Source: Bacteroidota bacterium (GTDB lineage: Bacteria > Bacteroidota > Bacteroidia > AKYH767-A > JAHEYN01). Taken from it: 44,742 nucleotides of DNA. The stretch spans positions 1 to 44,742 of the forward strand of contig CANFOZ010000018.1 in assembly GCA_947448795.1 (NCBI GenBank). The letters run 5' to 3'. Numbering within the stretch: the stretch's first letter is position 1; every line of letters starts with the position of its first letter. Positions 33,368 through 42,207 of this stretch are shown here, in pieces. The position numbers and the translations under genes are program-made. The notes under the pieces are model-generated. The model searched no databases, was not told the DNA's origin, and saw nothing but the letters and a program-made list of their open reading frames with translations.

Positions 33368-34477
33368 TTATGAGTTGATGATTTGCAACAAGCGTTTTTT
33401 TTCCTTATCCCAGTTTAATACTTCTGCCGCTTGGATACAGTTTTGTGAATACCGTTGCATCAAATCTTGGTTGACTAACAGGGCTTGAATGCAATCGGCG
33501 ATGTGCTTAGGCTTATGTGATTCAATAAAAGCACCTACCTCGTATTCACTAACGATGCGCTCCACTTCTGGCAATCTAGATGCTAAAACAGGCACACCAG
33601 CGTGAATGTAATCGAACAATTTATTCGGCAAACTAAAACGGTAGTTGACATTGGTGTCTTTATCGATACAGAGTCCAAGATTGGCTATGGGCGTTATGCT
33701 GCGTAGTTCTTGAGGCGAAACCTTTCCTGCAAATACAACTTTATCAGAGAACCCTAAGCGAATCACATCGGCCTTCAGCTGTTCCAAGACATCGCCACCA
33801 CCCACAATCAGCAATACAACGCCTTCGAGAAAAGCCATGGCTTGTATCGCTTCTTCCAAGCCGCGATCGATATTTATACCAGCTCCTTGATAAAGAATAA
33901 CCTTCATGGTTTGCTGAATACCAAAATCGGCTTTGTTTTTTATGGATGTCGGCTCGCTTTTCATAGGCACATTCCTTACAACTGCAGGACGAGTGCCATA
34001 GTCCTTAAAGTAAAGTGCAGCGATGGAGTCGTTTACCGTAATCACCTTTTTCAAACGCGGGAATATCCATGCCTCTAGCCGCTTCCAAACACCTTGAACA
34101 AAGGGCCTCCCCATCAGTTCAGGAACACCAGTAAAATACTCGTGGGTGTCGTAGATAAGTAGGCATTGCCTAAAACGAGCTACGAGGAAATTCGGCAGCA
34201 AGGTATCTAAGTCATTGGAAAACAAGAGCTCCGAACGATGACTCAACAAAAAGAAAAACAAACGCATGTTGTATTCGGCATAGAACAGGACGCCTTTTTC
34301 AAAAAATAAATTCATCCTTACCGCCTCTACCCCATGCATCGAAAAAGCAAGGCTACTTTTGCGCATCCTACCCACCAACGTAACGGCATATCCTGCCTCC
34401 AGCAAAGCCGTGGTGGTTCGATGCACACGCTGGTCGGTGACCAAATCGTTGGTAACGGATACTATTGCTCTTTTCAA
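33368..34477 (-). CDS. Glycosyltransferase, GT4-like (GT-B fold)
   Basis: The protein is 369 residues with a TTG start at 34477; no in-frame ATG close by fits better. A short N-terminal strand (Ala-Ile-Val-Ser-Val-Thr-Asn-Asp) leads to a GT-B fold. The C-terminal half has Tyr-Gln-Gly-Ala-Gly-Ile-Asn-Ile-Asp-Arg-Gly-Leu, Val-Gly-Gly-Gly-Asp, and Asn-Tyr-Arg-Phe-Ser-Leu-Pro-Asn-Lys-Leu-Phe-Asp-Tyr-Ile-His, which fits the donor-binding region of GT4 enzymes. It is directly followed by the other glycosyltransferase, so the two act in one pathway. Confidence 0.85.
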   Translation of the reverse strand: MKRAIVSVTNDLVTDQRVHRTTTALLEAGYAVTLVGRMRKSSLAFSMHGVEAVRMNLFFEKGVLFYAEYNMRLFFFLLSHRSELLFSNDLDTLLPNFLVARFRQCLLIYDTHEYFTGVPELMGRPFVQGVWKRLEAWIFPRLKKVITVNDSIAALYFKDYGTRPAVVRNVPMKSEPTSIKNKADFGIQQTMKVILYQGAGINIDRGLEEAIQAMAFLEGVVLLIVGGGDVLEQLKADVIRLGFSDKVVFAGKVSPQELRSITPIANLGLCIDKDTNVNYRFSLPNKLFDYIHAGVPVLASRLPEVERIVSEYEVGAFIESHKPKHIADCIQALLVNQDLMQRYSQNCIQAAEVLNWDKEKKRLLQIINS

Positions 34478-34496
34478 GATAGTTGAAACGGTGGTA

Positions 34497-35462
34497 TTAC
34501 CCTTTTAGTATTGAAAAAAGCTTCGACTTCGGTTTCGGTTTTTTAATAACCACACCGGCGTTGTCTATACTGGCGTTCAGTTCAAACCCTATTAATAGCA
34601 CTAATGAATTGAAGTAAATCCACAACATGATGACGATGAGCGAGCCAATCGAGCCGTATAGTTTGTTGTAGCTACCAAAGTTGTTCACGAAGTAGGCGAA
34701 GCCGATGGATATTACGATTGTAAGTACCGTTGCTAGGGTTGAACCTGCCGACACGAAGCGATAGCGCTTTCGTTTAGCAGGCCCCCAATAGTATAGAAAA
34801 GAGATCGCTATAAAAAACAGGGCTAGAATAATAAGCCATTTACCCACAAGCAGAATTTGATAAGTTACCTTGCTCTTAAGCCAATGAATTTTAACCAAAT
34901 AGTGAAACCCGAACTCTGAAAAAATGATGAGCGAAACAGACAGAATGACTAAGAACGCAATAAGTAGCGTAAGCATGATGGAAATAAGACGCTGCTGCCA
35001 CTCAGGACGAGTTTCGATACTGTGCACCGTCTGATTGAAACTCTTCATCATGGCGTTAATTCCATTGGTGGAGAAATACATGGCAGAGAGAAAACCAAAG
35101 GAAAGCAATCCGCCGCGTTGGTGTTTAATGATATCCTCAATGGTATCTATCGTTGCAGCATAGGCGCTCTTTGGCAAAAAATCTCTAATGAAAATAAGCA
35201 ACTCGTCTTGAAAGCCTTTGATTGGGATATATGGAATCAACGTAAACAGGAAGATCACGGAAGGGAAAATGGCCATAAAGAAACTATAGGCCAATGCAGA
35301 AGCACGCATCGTAACGGCTCCTTTTCGAATGCCGTGCACAAAAAAATCAGCGACATCGTATACAGGCATTCCGTCGAAACCAGGCAACACGAGTGTCTTG
35401 CTCCAAGCAATGAGCCATGAAATAGGCGGGTTGTGAAGAAGAAATGCTTTGATCTTTTTCAA
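34497..35462 (-). CDS. YihY/BrkB-family membrane protein
   Basis: The protein is 321 residues. The TTG start at 35462 follows the stop codon of nadC with no gap (TGA then TTG), so this start is decided by coupling. About six membrane helices (from residue 55 on) and the Ser-Ala-Met-Tyr-Phe-Ser-Thr-Asn-Gly segment fit the YihY/BrkB family. This family was once called ribonuclease BN, but that name is not supported for these proteins. Function is not settled; envelope or transport roles are discussed. It is part of a five-gene minus-strand run. Confidence 0.85.
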   Translation of the reverse strand: MKKIKAFLLHNPPISWLIAWSKTLVLPGFDGMPVYDVADFFVHGIRKGAVTMRASALAYSFFMAIFPSVIFLFTLIPYIPIKGFQDELLIFIRDFLPKSAYAATIDTIEDIIKHQRGGLLSFGFLSAMYFSTNGINAMMKSFNQTVHSIETRPEWQQRLISIMLTLLIAFLVILSVSLIIFSEFGFHYLVKIHWLKSKVTYQILLVGKWLIILALFFIAISFLYYWGPAKRKRYRFVSAGSTLATVLTIVISIGFAYFVNNFGSYNKLYGSIGSLIVIMLWIYFNSLVLLIGFELNASIDNAGVVIKKPKPKSKLFSILKG

Positions 35463-36323
35463 TCAGGAAACAGAAATGGCTTTTAAACTAAGATCTAAAC
35501 TTTGGTATGAATGTGTTAAGGCACCTACTGAAATAAAGTTTACTCCGCAGCGGGCATAGTCTTTAATATTCGAAGTATTGATATTCCCAGACGCTTCGGT
35601 TGCCATGCTTGTACCAATTATTTTCACCGCTTTCTTTAGTTCAGCTGGCGTGAAGTTATCCAACAGAATACGATCAGCATAACCGTGCTTTAAAATTTGC
35701 TGCACTTCAGCTATCGTTCTTGCCTCTATTTCTACTTTGAGCTTTTTCTTGCGTTTCGCATTGAGCTTCTTTACGCCATCTAAGGCTTTATCGATGCCTC
35801 CGGCAAAATCGACATGATTGTCCTTTACTAAGATCATATCGTACAGGCCAAATCGATGATTATACCCACCACCTAAAACCACAGCCATTTTTTCTAAAGC
35901 TCGAAAGCCGGGAGTGGTCTTGCGGGTATCTAACAGTTTGGCGCCAGTGCCTTTGATCATCGCAACAAGGTCCGCCGTTTTAGTGGCAATGCCGCTCATG
36001 CGCTGCATACAGTTAAGCAGTAAACGCTCAGCCATTAAAATAGAGCGTTCCGAACCATGCACTGTAAAAACGATATCGCCTGGCTTCACGAGAGTACCGT
36101 CTTTGATCATCACCTTCACCTTCATGCCTTTGTCGACTTGCTTGATGATTCGAATCGCTAAATCAACACCGGCTATTACACCGGCTTGCTTGACCAACAA
36201 TCGCGCTGCCCCCATTGCATTAGCAGGAATGCAAGCATTGGAGGTGTGATCACCATCGCCAACATCCTCTTGCAAGGCACTGCGAATAAAGGATTCTGGA
36301 TCGAAAGGAGCTGGATACTTCAT
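35463..36323 (-). CDS. nadC: Nicotinate-nucleotide pyrophosphorylase (carboxylating)
   Basis: The protein is 286 residues, full length. The N-terminal segment Glu-Asp-Val-Gly-Asp-Gly-Asp-His-Thr-Ser is typical, as are Leu-Leu-Asp-Thr-Arg-Lys-Thr-Thr-Pro-Gly-Phe-Arg and Leu-Val-Lys-Asp-Asn-His. The enzyme converts quinolinate and PRPP into nicotinate mononucleotide in de novo NAD synthesis; nadA and nadB are not in the window. It follows the DUF4783 gene after 7 bases and is followed without a gap by the YihY gene, so all three are probably in one transcript. Confidence 0.95.
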   Translation of the reverse strand: MKYPAPFDPESFIRSALQEDVGDGDHTSNACIPANAMGAARLLVKQAGVIAGVDLAIRIIKQVDKGMKVKVMIKDGTLVKPGDIVFTVHGSERSILMAERLLLNCMQRMSGIATKTADLVAMIKGTGAKLLDTRKTTPGFRALEKMAVVLGGGYNHRFGLYDMILVKDNHVDFAGGIDKALDGVKKLNAKRKKKLKVEIEARTIAEVQQILKHGYADRILLDNFTPAELKKAVKIIGTSMATEASGNINTSNIKDYARCGVNFISVGALTHSYQSLDLSLKAISVS

Positions 36324-36330
36324 ACAGGAA

Positions 36331-36717
36331 TTATTCTTTTTCGAAACGAATTTCCCGAATCAAATTCTGCCCATTGAGCTGCTTTAAAACGAAATAGATT
36401 CGAAAAGCCTCGCCTTTGTTGTCTTTGTATAAACCGATACCATACATCGATCCATCCTTAGACGAGCCCTGATGTTGGATTTTAAAGAAAGCTGGTGGAT
36501 GCTGCGCAAAAAAGTTTTTAATAATCTGCTGGGCTTGTACTTTGCTATACTTTCCCTCAGAGGTAAGAAGTGTCAAATCCACGTTGGAGGATAATAAGGC
36601 AGACAACTTCTCTGTGCTTCCGGCGGAGAATGCGGCATTCACCTCATCGTAAACAGTTGATGCCAACACCATCATGGCAAACAAGAAGGCAAAAGCAAAG
36701 ACAATTGTTTTTTTCAT
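36331..36717 (-). CDS. DUF4783-like secreted protein
   Basis: The protein is 128 residues with a signal peptide (Met-Lys-Lys-Thr-Ile-Val, then Val-Leu-Ala-Ser). It has a Thr-Ser-Glu-Gly-Lys-Tyr-Ser-Lys-Val-Gln-Ala segment and a following Phe-Phe-Ala-Gln-His-Pro-Pro, which I associate with DUF4783 (SnoaL/NTF2-like fold). In Bacteroidota this gene often sits before nadC. Periplasmic or outer-face location is expected; function unknown. It is divergent from rlmH and probably starts the minus-strand transcript. Confidence 0.72.
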   Translation of the reverse strand: MKKTIVFAFAFLFAMMVLASTVYDEVNAAFSAGSTEKLSALLSSNVDLTLLTSEGKYSKVQAQQIIKNFFAQHPPAFFKIQHQGSSKDGSMYGIGLYKDNKGEAFRIYFVLKQLNGQNLIREIRFEKE

Positions 36718-36846
36718 TTTGTTTAATTAAAACACCCACAAGCTTCGACTGGAAGGAAGCACAAAGTAACAAATATTACCTGAAAAAGAGGGCAAAAGAA
36801 ATTTTTCTTTTGCTCACAGCAATTCCCTCTTTCCACCTACATTCAG

Positions 36847-36854
36847 TACTTTTG
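36847..36854 (+). promoter_or_regulatory. Bacteroidota -7 promoter box for rlmH
   Basis: TACTTTTG is an exact TAnnTTTG match, 13 bases before the rlmH ATG at 36868. No clear -33 TTG is seen. Confidence 0.45.
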
Positions 36855-36867
36855 ATTTGTAAATAAA

Positions 36868-37338
36868 ATGAAAATCAAACTTATCGCCGTTGGCGACCTG
36901 CAGCAAGCGCATCTAAAGGAAGGAACTCTTCTTTTCGAGAAACGACTGCAGCACTATATTCCCTATTCCACCGATATTATAAAACCGCCGCGTGCAGCAA
37001 AAAGCGCTCGCCCCGACCAATCGGTTAAATTAGAAGCCGAGCTGATTTTTCAAAAACTAGAAGGCGTTGATTATTGCATCGTGCTGGATGAACGCGGAAA
37101 AACCATGGGCTCGGAAGTTTTCGCCGAACAGTTAAGAAAACTCATGATTGCCAGCACCCGATCCGTCGCTTTTGTTATCGGAGGATCGTATGGTTTAGAT
37201 GAATCGGTTCGTAATAAAGCTAACCTCGTGCTTTCATTATCACCCATGACTTTCACCCACGAAATGGCGCGCTTTTTTCTAACGGAACAGATTTACAGAG
37301 CGATGTCTATCCTCAAGAACGAGAAATACCATCATTAA
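36868..37338 (+). CDS. rlmH: 23S rRNA (pseudouridine-1915-N3)-methyltransferase RlmH
   Basis: The protein is 156 residues, the family length. The SPOUT-type knot region is seen: Val-Leu-Asp-Glu-Arg-Gly-Lys, then Phe-Val-Ile-Gly-Gly-Ser-Tyr-Gly-Leu, then Leu-Ser-Pro-Met-Thr-Phe-Thr-His-Glu-Met-Ala-Arg-Phe. It methylates the pseudouridine at position 1915 of 23S rRNA on the assembled ribosome, using SAM. Its stop codon overlaps by four bases the end of the convergent TerC-family gene. Confidence 0.93.
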   Translation: MKIKLIAVGDLQQAHLKEGTLLFEKRLQHYIPYSTDIIKPPRAAKSARPDQSVKLEAELIFQKLEGVDYCIVLDERGKTMGSEVFAEQLRKLMIASTRSVAFVIGGSYGLDESVRNKANLVLSLSPMTFTHEMARFFLTEQIYRAMSILKNEKYHH

Positions 37339-38381
37339 TTTTCCTGCGGCGCAGGAAAGAGCAAGGAGCTAATTACGCTCATACCAAGGATCGCAATAAT
37401 AACAAGCAAGGTCTGCACACTGCTGAATCCGTGCTCGTGAAGCCAATCGTTGAAGATCATCTTTAAACCAATAAACACAAGCAGGAAAGAAAGTCCGTGT
37501 TTAAAAAAGCGCATTTTATCCATCACGTTGATGAGCAAAAAGAATAAGGTGCGAAGCCCTAGTATCGCAAAAATATTAGAGAAAAAGACAATGTATGGAT
37601 CCTTTGTAACAGCAAAGATGGCTGGGATCGAATCGACTGCAAAAATTATGTCGGTGAACTCGATGATCAACAAAACAATAAGCAAGGGCGTTATGTAAGA
37701 AAGCCCGTCCTTTTTCACAAAGAAACGGCTTCCAACAAAATCTTTCGTAACCCTAAAAAACCGGCCACTCAATTTAACAACCGGGTGATTCGCAACATCT
37801 AGCTCTTCTTCCTTATTCCGAGTAAGAAACATGCGAACCCCAGTGAAAATAAGAAAGGCCGCAAAAACATAGAGAATCCATCCAAAGCGACTGATTAGAT
37901 AAGCGCCGGCGAAAATAAAAATCAATCGAAAAACCACCGCACCAAGTATACCCCAAAACAATACCCGATGATAATAACGTTTCTCTACACCGAAAGCAGA
38001 GAAAACAAGAATCATTACAAAGATGTTATCAATGGATAGCGAATATTCAACTAGATAACCCGTTAAATACTCCATTGAAAGAATGCTCCTATAATGCGCT
38101 AAGCTTGCCTCGAGGTTATCTGGAAGGATATTCACATCTTGATGAAAGTGCGCGCTAACAACCCGCAGTTTTTCAATGGAATCTATCGAATGTAACAGTT
38201 CGCCTTTTAGTGCAAGAAAGCTGTACCAGCAAAAAGCAATAAAAACCCATAAAACAGTCCAACCAAAGGCCTCTCGATTGCTTATAACATGGTCTTTTTT
38301 ATTAAAAAAACCAAGGTCAAAAACGAGCAAGACACCAATCAGCAGAAAAAAGACTAGGGTGAATAGGAATTCGCTCGACAT
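37335..38381 (-). CDS. TerC/Alx-family integral membrane protein
   Basis: I choose the ATG at 38381 (348 residues) over the TTG just before it. It is a membrane protein with about nine hydrophobic segments. The family motifs are the Glu-Tyr-Ser-Leu-Ser-Ile-Asp-Asn-Ile-Phe-Val segment, then Glu-Phe-Thr-Asp-Ile-Ile-Phe-Ala-Val-Asp-Ser-Ile-Pro-Ala-Ile. TerC/Alx proteins are linked to manganese or other metal-ion handling; the exact ion here is not shown. It follows tatA closely (3 bases) and probably shares its transcript. Confidence 0.87.
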   Translation of the reverse strand: MSSEFLFTLVFFLLIGVLLVFDLGFFNKKDHVISNREAFGWTVLWVFIAFCWYSFLALKGELLHSIDSIEKLRVVSAHFHQDVNILPDNLEASLAHYRSILSMEYLTGYLVEYSLSIDNIFVMILVFSAFGVEKRYYHRVLFWGILGAVVFRLIFIFAGAYLISRFGWILYVFAAFLIFTGVRMFLTRNKEEELDVANHPVVKLSGRFFRVTKDFVGSRFFVKKDGLSYITPLLIVLLIIEFTDIIFAVDSIPAIFAVTKDPYIVFFSNIFAILGLRTLFFLLINVMDKMRFFKHGLSFLLVFIGLKMIFNDWLHEHGFSSVQTLLVIIAILGMSVISSLLFPAPQEN

Positions 38382-38384
38382 CAA

Positions 38385-38624
38385 TTATTCAGGCTTCTGA
38401 TCTTCTATTTTAGTAGCGCTATGAACATCTTTCTCCACCTTCGTAATTTCCCTTCGAATCTCGGTTTCAACGCCATTCATAGCATCTTTTACCTCACGCA
38501 TACCCTTTCCCAAACCGCGGGCAATTTCAGGAATCTGCTTTGAACCAAAGAGCATTACAACAACAAGAACAATGACGAAAACTTCGCCGCCACCGAGGTT
38601 TAAGAAAAGAGGTAGAGTAAACAT
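38385..38624 (-). CDS. tatA: Sec-independent translocase subunit TatA
   Basis: The protein is 79 residues. A short hydrophobic N-terminal helix (Val-Phe-Val-Ile-Val-Leu-Val-Val-Val) ends with the hinge Phe-Gly-Ser-Lys-Gln-Ile-Pro-Glu-Ile-Ala-Arg-Gly-Leu-Gly-Lys, followed by an amphipathic helix, as in TatA/E. It forms the pore of the twin-arginine pathway with TatC, which is elsewhere. TatA is the usual single A-type subunit in Bacteroidota; a split into TatA or TatB cannot be decided further. Confidence 0.88.
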   Translation of the reverse strand: MFTLPLFLNLGGGEVFVIVLVVVMLFGSKQIPEIARGLGKGMREVKDAMNGVETEIRREITKVEKDVHSATKIEDQKPE

Positions 38625-38658
38625 GAGATGTGAAGTTACACTATTATTTTTAAAAAAA

Positions 38659-40554
38659 TCAGGGCTTCAAAAGATCGCCTGAGCCAATCAAGAGGGAAAT
38701 TTTCTCGCCAAAAACGATTTCATTTTTCAAGCCAAAAGCCTCTCTATCGGTTAGGCTAAACTTTTTGATAATACTATGAATCCGTATTACAAATTTTTCA
38801 ATAAAGCCAAGACCAGGCAAGGATGATCGCACATCGGCATCCAAAACAACAAATCGAAAATCACCAACGACTTCTTTTTTATGAAGCATCACTAGATCTT
38901 CCTGAACCCTGTTAAACAGATGACCAACCCTTGGTTCTAAACGAAAACCCAAACTAAAATCGACTTTGATTACCTTGTCAGGAACAATTTCAATGATGTC
39001 GTAGCTCATCGCATACGGCTCATCCACTACATTGATATGGACAAACCAATACGTATCCGCTTTCTTGGCTTTACCATGAAAAAGAGAATAAAGCACACGC
39101 GCCTCCAACTCATCTTTTTGATCAGCGCTTGTTAGATACACCAAGTTGCTTGCGAATTTTTCTTGGCTAGCATCCTCGCTTAACTGCAGTAAATGCGGGA
39201 TATAGCCAGCCACGGGAACAAACTCCAAATACTTATTCCGAATTTTACGCGCTTTGTAATAGATGAACATCGTGCTCACGATCGTTCCTGCAATCAAAAG
39301 AGTTATCCATCCACCATGAACAAACTTGGCCATATTGGCTACCATGAAAGCTCCTTCAATGAACACATAAATGGATACACAGATTGCAATTATCCATACA
39401 GGAACTTTTTTCATGTGTAGATAAAAAACTAACAAGGTCGTAGTCATGATCATGGCTAAAACAATAGCCAAGCCATAGGCCGCTTCCATATTAGCACTCT
39501 CTTTGAAATACAAAACGACAGCTATGCATCCAGCCAAAAGCATCCAATTCATCGAAGGCACATAAAGCTGTCCACGAAAATTAGTTGGGTTTTTTATTCG
39601 CACACGAGGCCAAAAATTAAGTCGAATGGCTTCGTTGATCAGAGTAAATGAGCCACTGATTAATGCCTGACTTGCTACAACTGTAGCGGTAGTCGAGATC
39701 ATGATGCCGGGAAGCAGAAACCACTTCGGCATGATTTCATAAAACGGATTTAGGTCACCGATAGAAGCGCCTTGCTGCGACAGTAGCCAGGCTCCTTGAC
39801 CAAAGTAACTAAGCAAAAGCATGGCTTTCACAAAAATCCACGATACGCGGATATTGGCGCGACCGCAGTGTCCTAGGTCGGAATACAAGGCCTCGGCACC
39901 TGTGGTGCAAAGAAACACCGAACTCAGCAACCAAAAGCCGCCAGGGTGCTTAATCAACAAGGCAATTCCATACTGCGGATTCAAGGCCTTAAAAATATCC
40001 GGATGCAAACTCAACGAAGCAAAGCCCATCATCCCAATCATGAGAAACCAAACCATCATAACAGGACCGAAAAACTTACCTACGATATCAGTTCCCATGC
40101 GCTGAATTAAAAACAGCGCCGTAATAATTGCAATGACAATAGGTATGGTGTTGATTTGCGGATTTAGGATACGCAAGCCTTCGATAGCAGAAGACACAGA
40201 TATTGGCGGTGTGATAATACCATCTGCCAACAAGGCACTACCTCCTAGGATTGCAGGAAAAATAAGCCATTTTGGTCCTTTACTGCGAACCAAAGCATAC
40301 AGCGAAAAGATTCCTCCTTCACCGTGGTTATCGGCTTGCAAGGTTAGAACGATGTACTTAAGGGTAGTCTGGAAAGTGAGTGTCCAGAAAATAAGCGAGA
40401 GTGCTCCAAGTATAACAGCACTTTCAATCGGCTTATTGCCGGCAATAGAATCAAGCACATACAAGGGCGATGTGCCGATGTCGCCGTAGATGATACCTAA
40501 GGATACCAACAAACCAGCGGCGGTTATTTTACTATGATGTGTATGCTGGGACAA
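38659..40554 (-). CDS. kup: KUP-family potassium uptake protein
   Basis: The protein is 631 residues, the family length. The opening Gly-Ile-Ile-Tyr-Gly-Asp-Ile-Gly-Thr-Ser-Pro-Leu-Tyr-Val is diagnostic, and Glu-Ala-Leu-Tyr-Ser-Asp-Leu-Gly-His follows in the middle. It has about 12 membrane helices (residues 10-440) and a soluble C-terminal domain. It imports K+, probably with protons. The gene stands alone, upstream of tatA by 34 bases. Confidence 0.93.
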   Translation of the reverse strand: MSQHTHHSKITAAGLLVSLGIIYGDIGTSPLYVLDSIAGNKPIESAVILGALSLIFWTLTFQTTLKYIVLTLQADNHGEGGIFSLYALVRSKGPKWLIFPAILGGSALLADGIITPPISVSSAIEGLRILNPQINTIPIVIAIITALFLIQRMGTDIVGKFFGPVMMVWFLMIGMMGFASLSLHPDIFKALNPQYGIALLIKHPGGFWLLSSVFLCTTGAEALYSDLGHCGRANIRVSWIFVKAMLLLSYFGQGAWLLSQQGASIGDLNPFYEIMPKWFLLPGIMISTTATVVASQALISGSFTLINEAIRLNFWPRVRIKNPTNFRGQLYVPSMNWMLLAGCIAVVLYFKESANMEAAYGLAIVLAMIMTTTLLVFYLHMKKVPVWIIAICVSIYVFIEGAFMVANMAKFVHGGWITLLIAGTIVSTMFIYYKARKIRNKYLEFVPVAGYIPHLLQLSEDASQEKFASNLVYLTSADQKDELEARVLYSLFHGKAKKADTYWFVHINVVDEPYAMSYDIIEIVPDKVIKVDFSLGFRLEPRVGHLFNRVQEDLVMLHKKEVVGDFRFVVLDADVRSSLPGLGFIEKFVIRIHSIIKKFSLTDREAFGLKNEIVFGEKISLLIGSGDLLKP

Positions 40555-40646
40555 GGAGGGTCAGGCTATCGCGAGCGCTATAAATTCAATGCAAAGGTGT
40601 AAAACTTTTGCGAATGCTGAATAAAAATAAATTTTTTATGCAAAAA

Positions 40647-40670
40647 AAAGTCCGAGCAAGCCCGGACTTT
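40647..40670 (-). terminator. Rho-independent terminator between amino-acid permease and kup
   Basis: AAAGTCCG (40647-40654) and CGGACTTT (40663-40670) are exact reverse complements with an 8-base loop, with A and T runs on the two sides. It ends the amino-acid permease gene and would work on both strands. Confidence 0.85.
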
Positions 40671-40690
40671 TATAAACAGAATAACAAAAC

Positions 40691-42169
40691 TTACTTATTC
40701 AGCTTGCTTTTATTGATGCTATACGTGAAATAGAAAATAAATCCGATAGCCATCCAAACCCCTAGGCGAATCCAGTTTGCTGCGCCTAATCCATAGATCA
40801 TGGCTCCACAAACGATTATCCCAAGAATAGGCACCAAAGGAACCAACGGCGTTTTAAAGCCACGCGGCAACTCCGGATGCTTGATACGCATGATCCAAAC
40901 GCCAGCACACACCAGGATAAAGGCAAATAAGGTTCCTATGCTTGTCATATCACCAACTATATCCCCTGGAACAAACGAGGCAAAAAGACCTACAAACACA
41001 AAAAAGAGATAGTTCGATTTATAAGGCGTTCTGTATTTAGGATGCACCTCCGAGAAAACCTGCGGAACGAGACCATCTTTGCTCATCGAATAAAACACAC
41101 GCGATTGCCCCATTAACATAACTAGAATCACCGAAGAGAATCCAGCTAAAATAGCCACCGTTACCAACTTGGCCAACCAACCGTAGCCCAGCATGTATTT
41201 TTGTATAGCAAAAGCAACGGATGCCTCCTTGCCTTCGCCCCTAAAATCGGTATAATGAGCCACACCAGTTAAAACATAGGCGAACAAAATATATAGGATA
41301 GTACAAAATGCCAAAGAACCCAGAATTCCAATAGGCATGTCTTTTTTAGGATTTTTTGCTTCCTGCGCAGCCGTTGAAACAGCATCAAAGCCAATGAAAG
41401 CAAAGAACACAACACCTGCAGCACCTAAAATACCCATGATGCCGCCAAAATTATGATCAACACCCTGAGAATCGGTATAAATGGATGCTTCAGGAATGAA
41501 TGGCGTATGATTCAACGGATTCATAAAATGCCATCCCAGCGTGATAAACAAAAGCACAATCGCTACTTTGGTTATCACAATCAAATTGTTCACCAAGGCA
41601 GATTCACGCATTCCACGAACAAGCAATAAGGAAAGCAGAAATACAATCACTAAAGCAGGCACATTCATAATGCCTTGTGATGTTATGTGTGTTATTGGGT
41701 CAACTATTTTTTCAAAAGGCGAGTGACTCCATGCATAGGGCACTTGCAAGTTAAAATAACCCAATAATTTATTGAGGTATTCGCTCCAAGCAATACTTAC
41801 CGTTGCAGCACCCAAGGCATATTCCAAAATAAGATCCCAGCCGATGATCCAAGCTACTAACTCGCCCATGGTAGCATACGAATAGGTGTAAGCGCTACCC
41901 GCAATCGGAATCATAGAGGCAAACTCGGCATAGCATAAGCCAGCTAAGGCGCAGCCGATACCGGCAACTACAAATCCAAGCGCTACAGCAGGTCCGGCGT
42001 TATTAGCAGCAGCAGCAGCCGTTCGAACAAAGAGTCCGGCGCCGATAATTGCACCAATACCCAAAGCGATAAGCGCCGTGGCTGTAAGTGTTCTTTTTAA
42101 ACCTTTCTCGGAATCGTCCGCCTCATTCATCAACAGATGAATGGATTTTTTGCGCCAAAGTCTGTTCAT
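40691..42169 (-). CDS. APC-superfamily amino-acid permease
   Basis: The protein is 492 residues with about 12 membrane helices. It starts with a cytoplasmic segment, then Ala-Leu-Gly-Ile-Gly-Ala-Ile-Ile-Gly-Ala-Gly-Leu-Phe-Val, the first-helix motif of APC transporters, then Gly-Ser-Ala-Tyr-Thr-Tyr-Ser-Tyr-Ala-Thr-Met-Gly-Glu. This pattern fits cationic-amino-acid-type permeases (YfnA/CAT group); the substrate is not certain. It stands alone, with a terminator behind it. Confidence 0.9.
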   Translation of the reverse strand: MNRLWRKKSIHLLMNEADDSEKGLKRTLTATALIALGIGAIIGAGLFVRTAAAAANNAGPAVALGFVVAGIGCALAGLCYAEFASMIPIAGSAYTYSYATMGELVAWIIGWDLILEYALGAATVSIAWSEYLNKLLGYFNLQVPYAWSHSPFEKIVDPITHITSQGIMNVPALVIVFLLSLLLVRGMRESALVNNLIVITKVAIVLLFITLGWHFMNPLNHTPFIPEASIYTDSQGVDHNFGGIMGILGAAGVVFFAFIGFDAVSTAAQEAKNPKKDMPIGILGSLAFCTILYILFAYVLTGVAHYTDFRGEGKEASVAFAIQKYMLGYGWLAKLVTVAILAGFSSVILVMLMGQSRVFYSMSKDGLVPQVFSEVHPKYRTPYKSNYLFFVFVGLFASFVPGDIVGDMTSIGTLFAFILVCAGVWIMRIKHPELPRGFKTPLVPLVPILGIIVCGAMIYGLGAANWIRLGVWMAIGFIFYFTYSINKSKLNK

Positions 42170-42207
42170 GGGGTTGAGATTAAGTTTACCGAAGAAATAT
42201 ACGGATA

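Noticed and set aside
34497-35462. Ribonuclease BN as the name for the YihY/BrkB protein
   Set aside because: The family is an integral membrane one; the old RNase BN name came from a mix-up with another gene.
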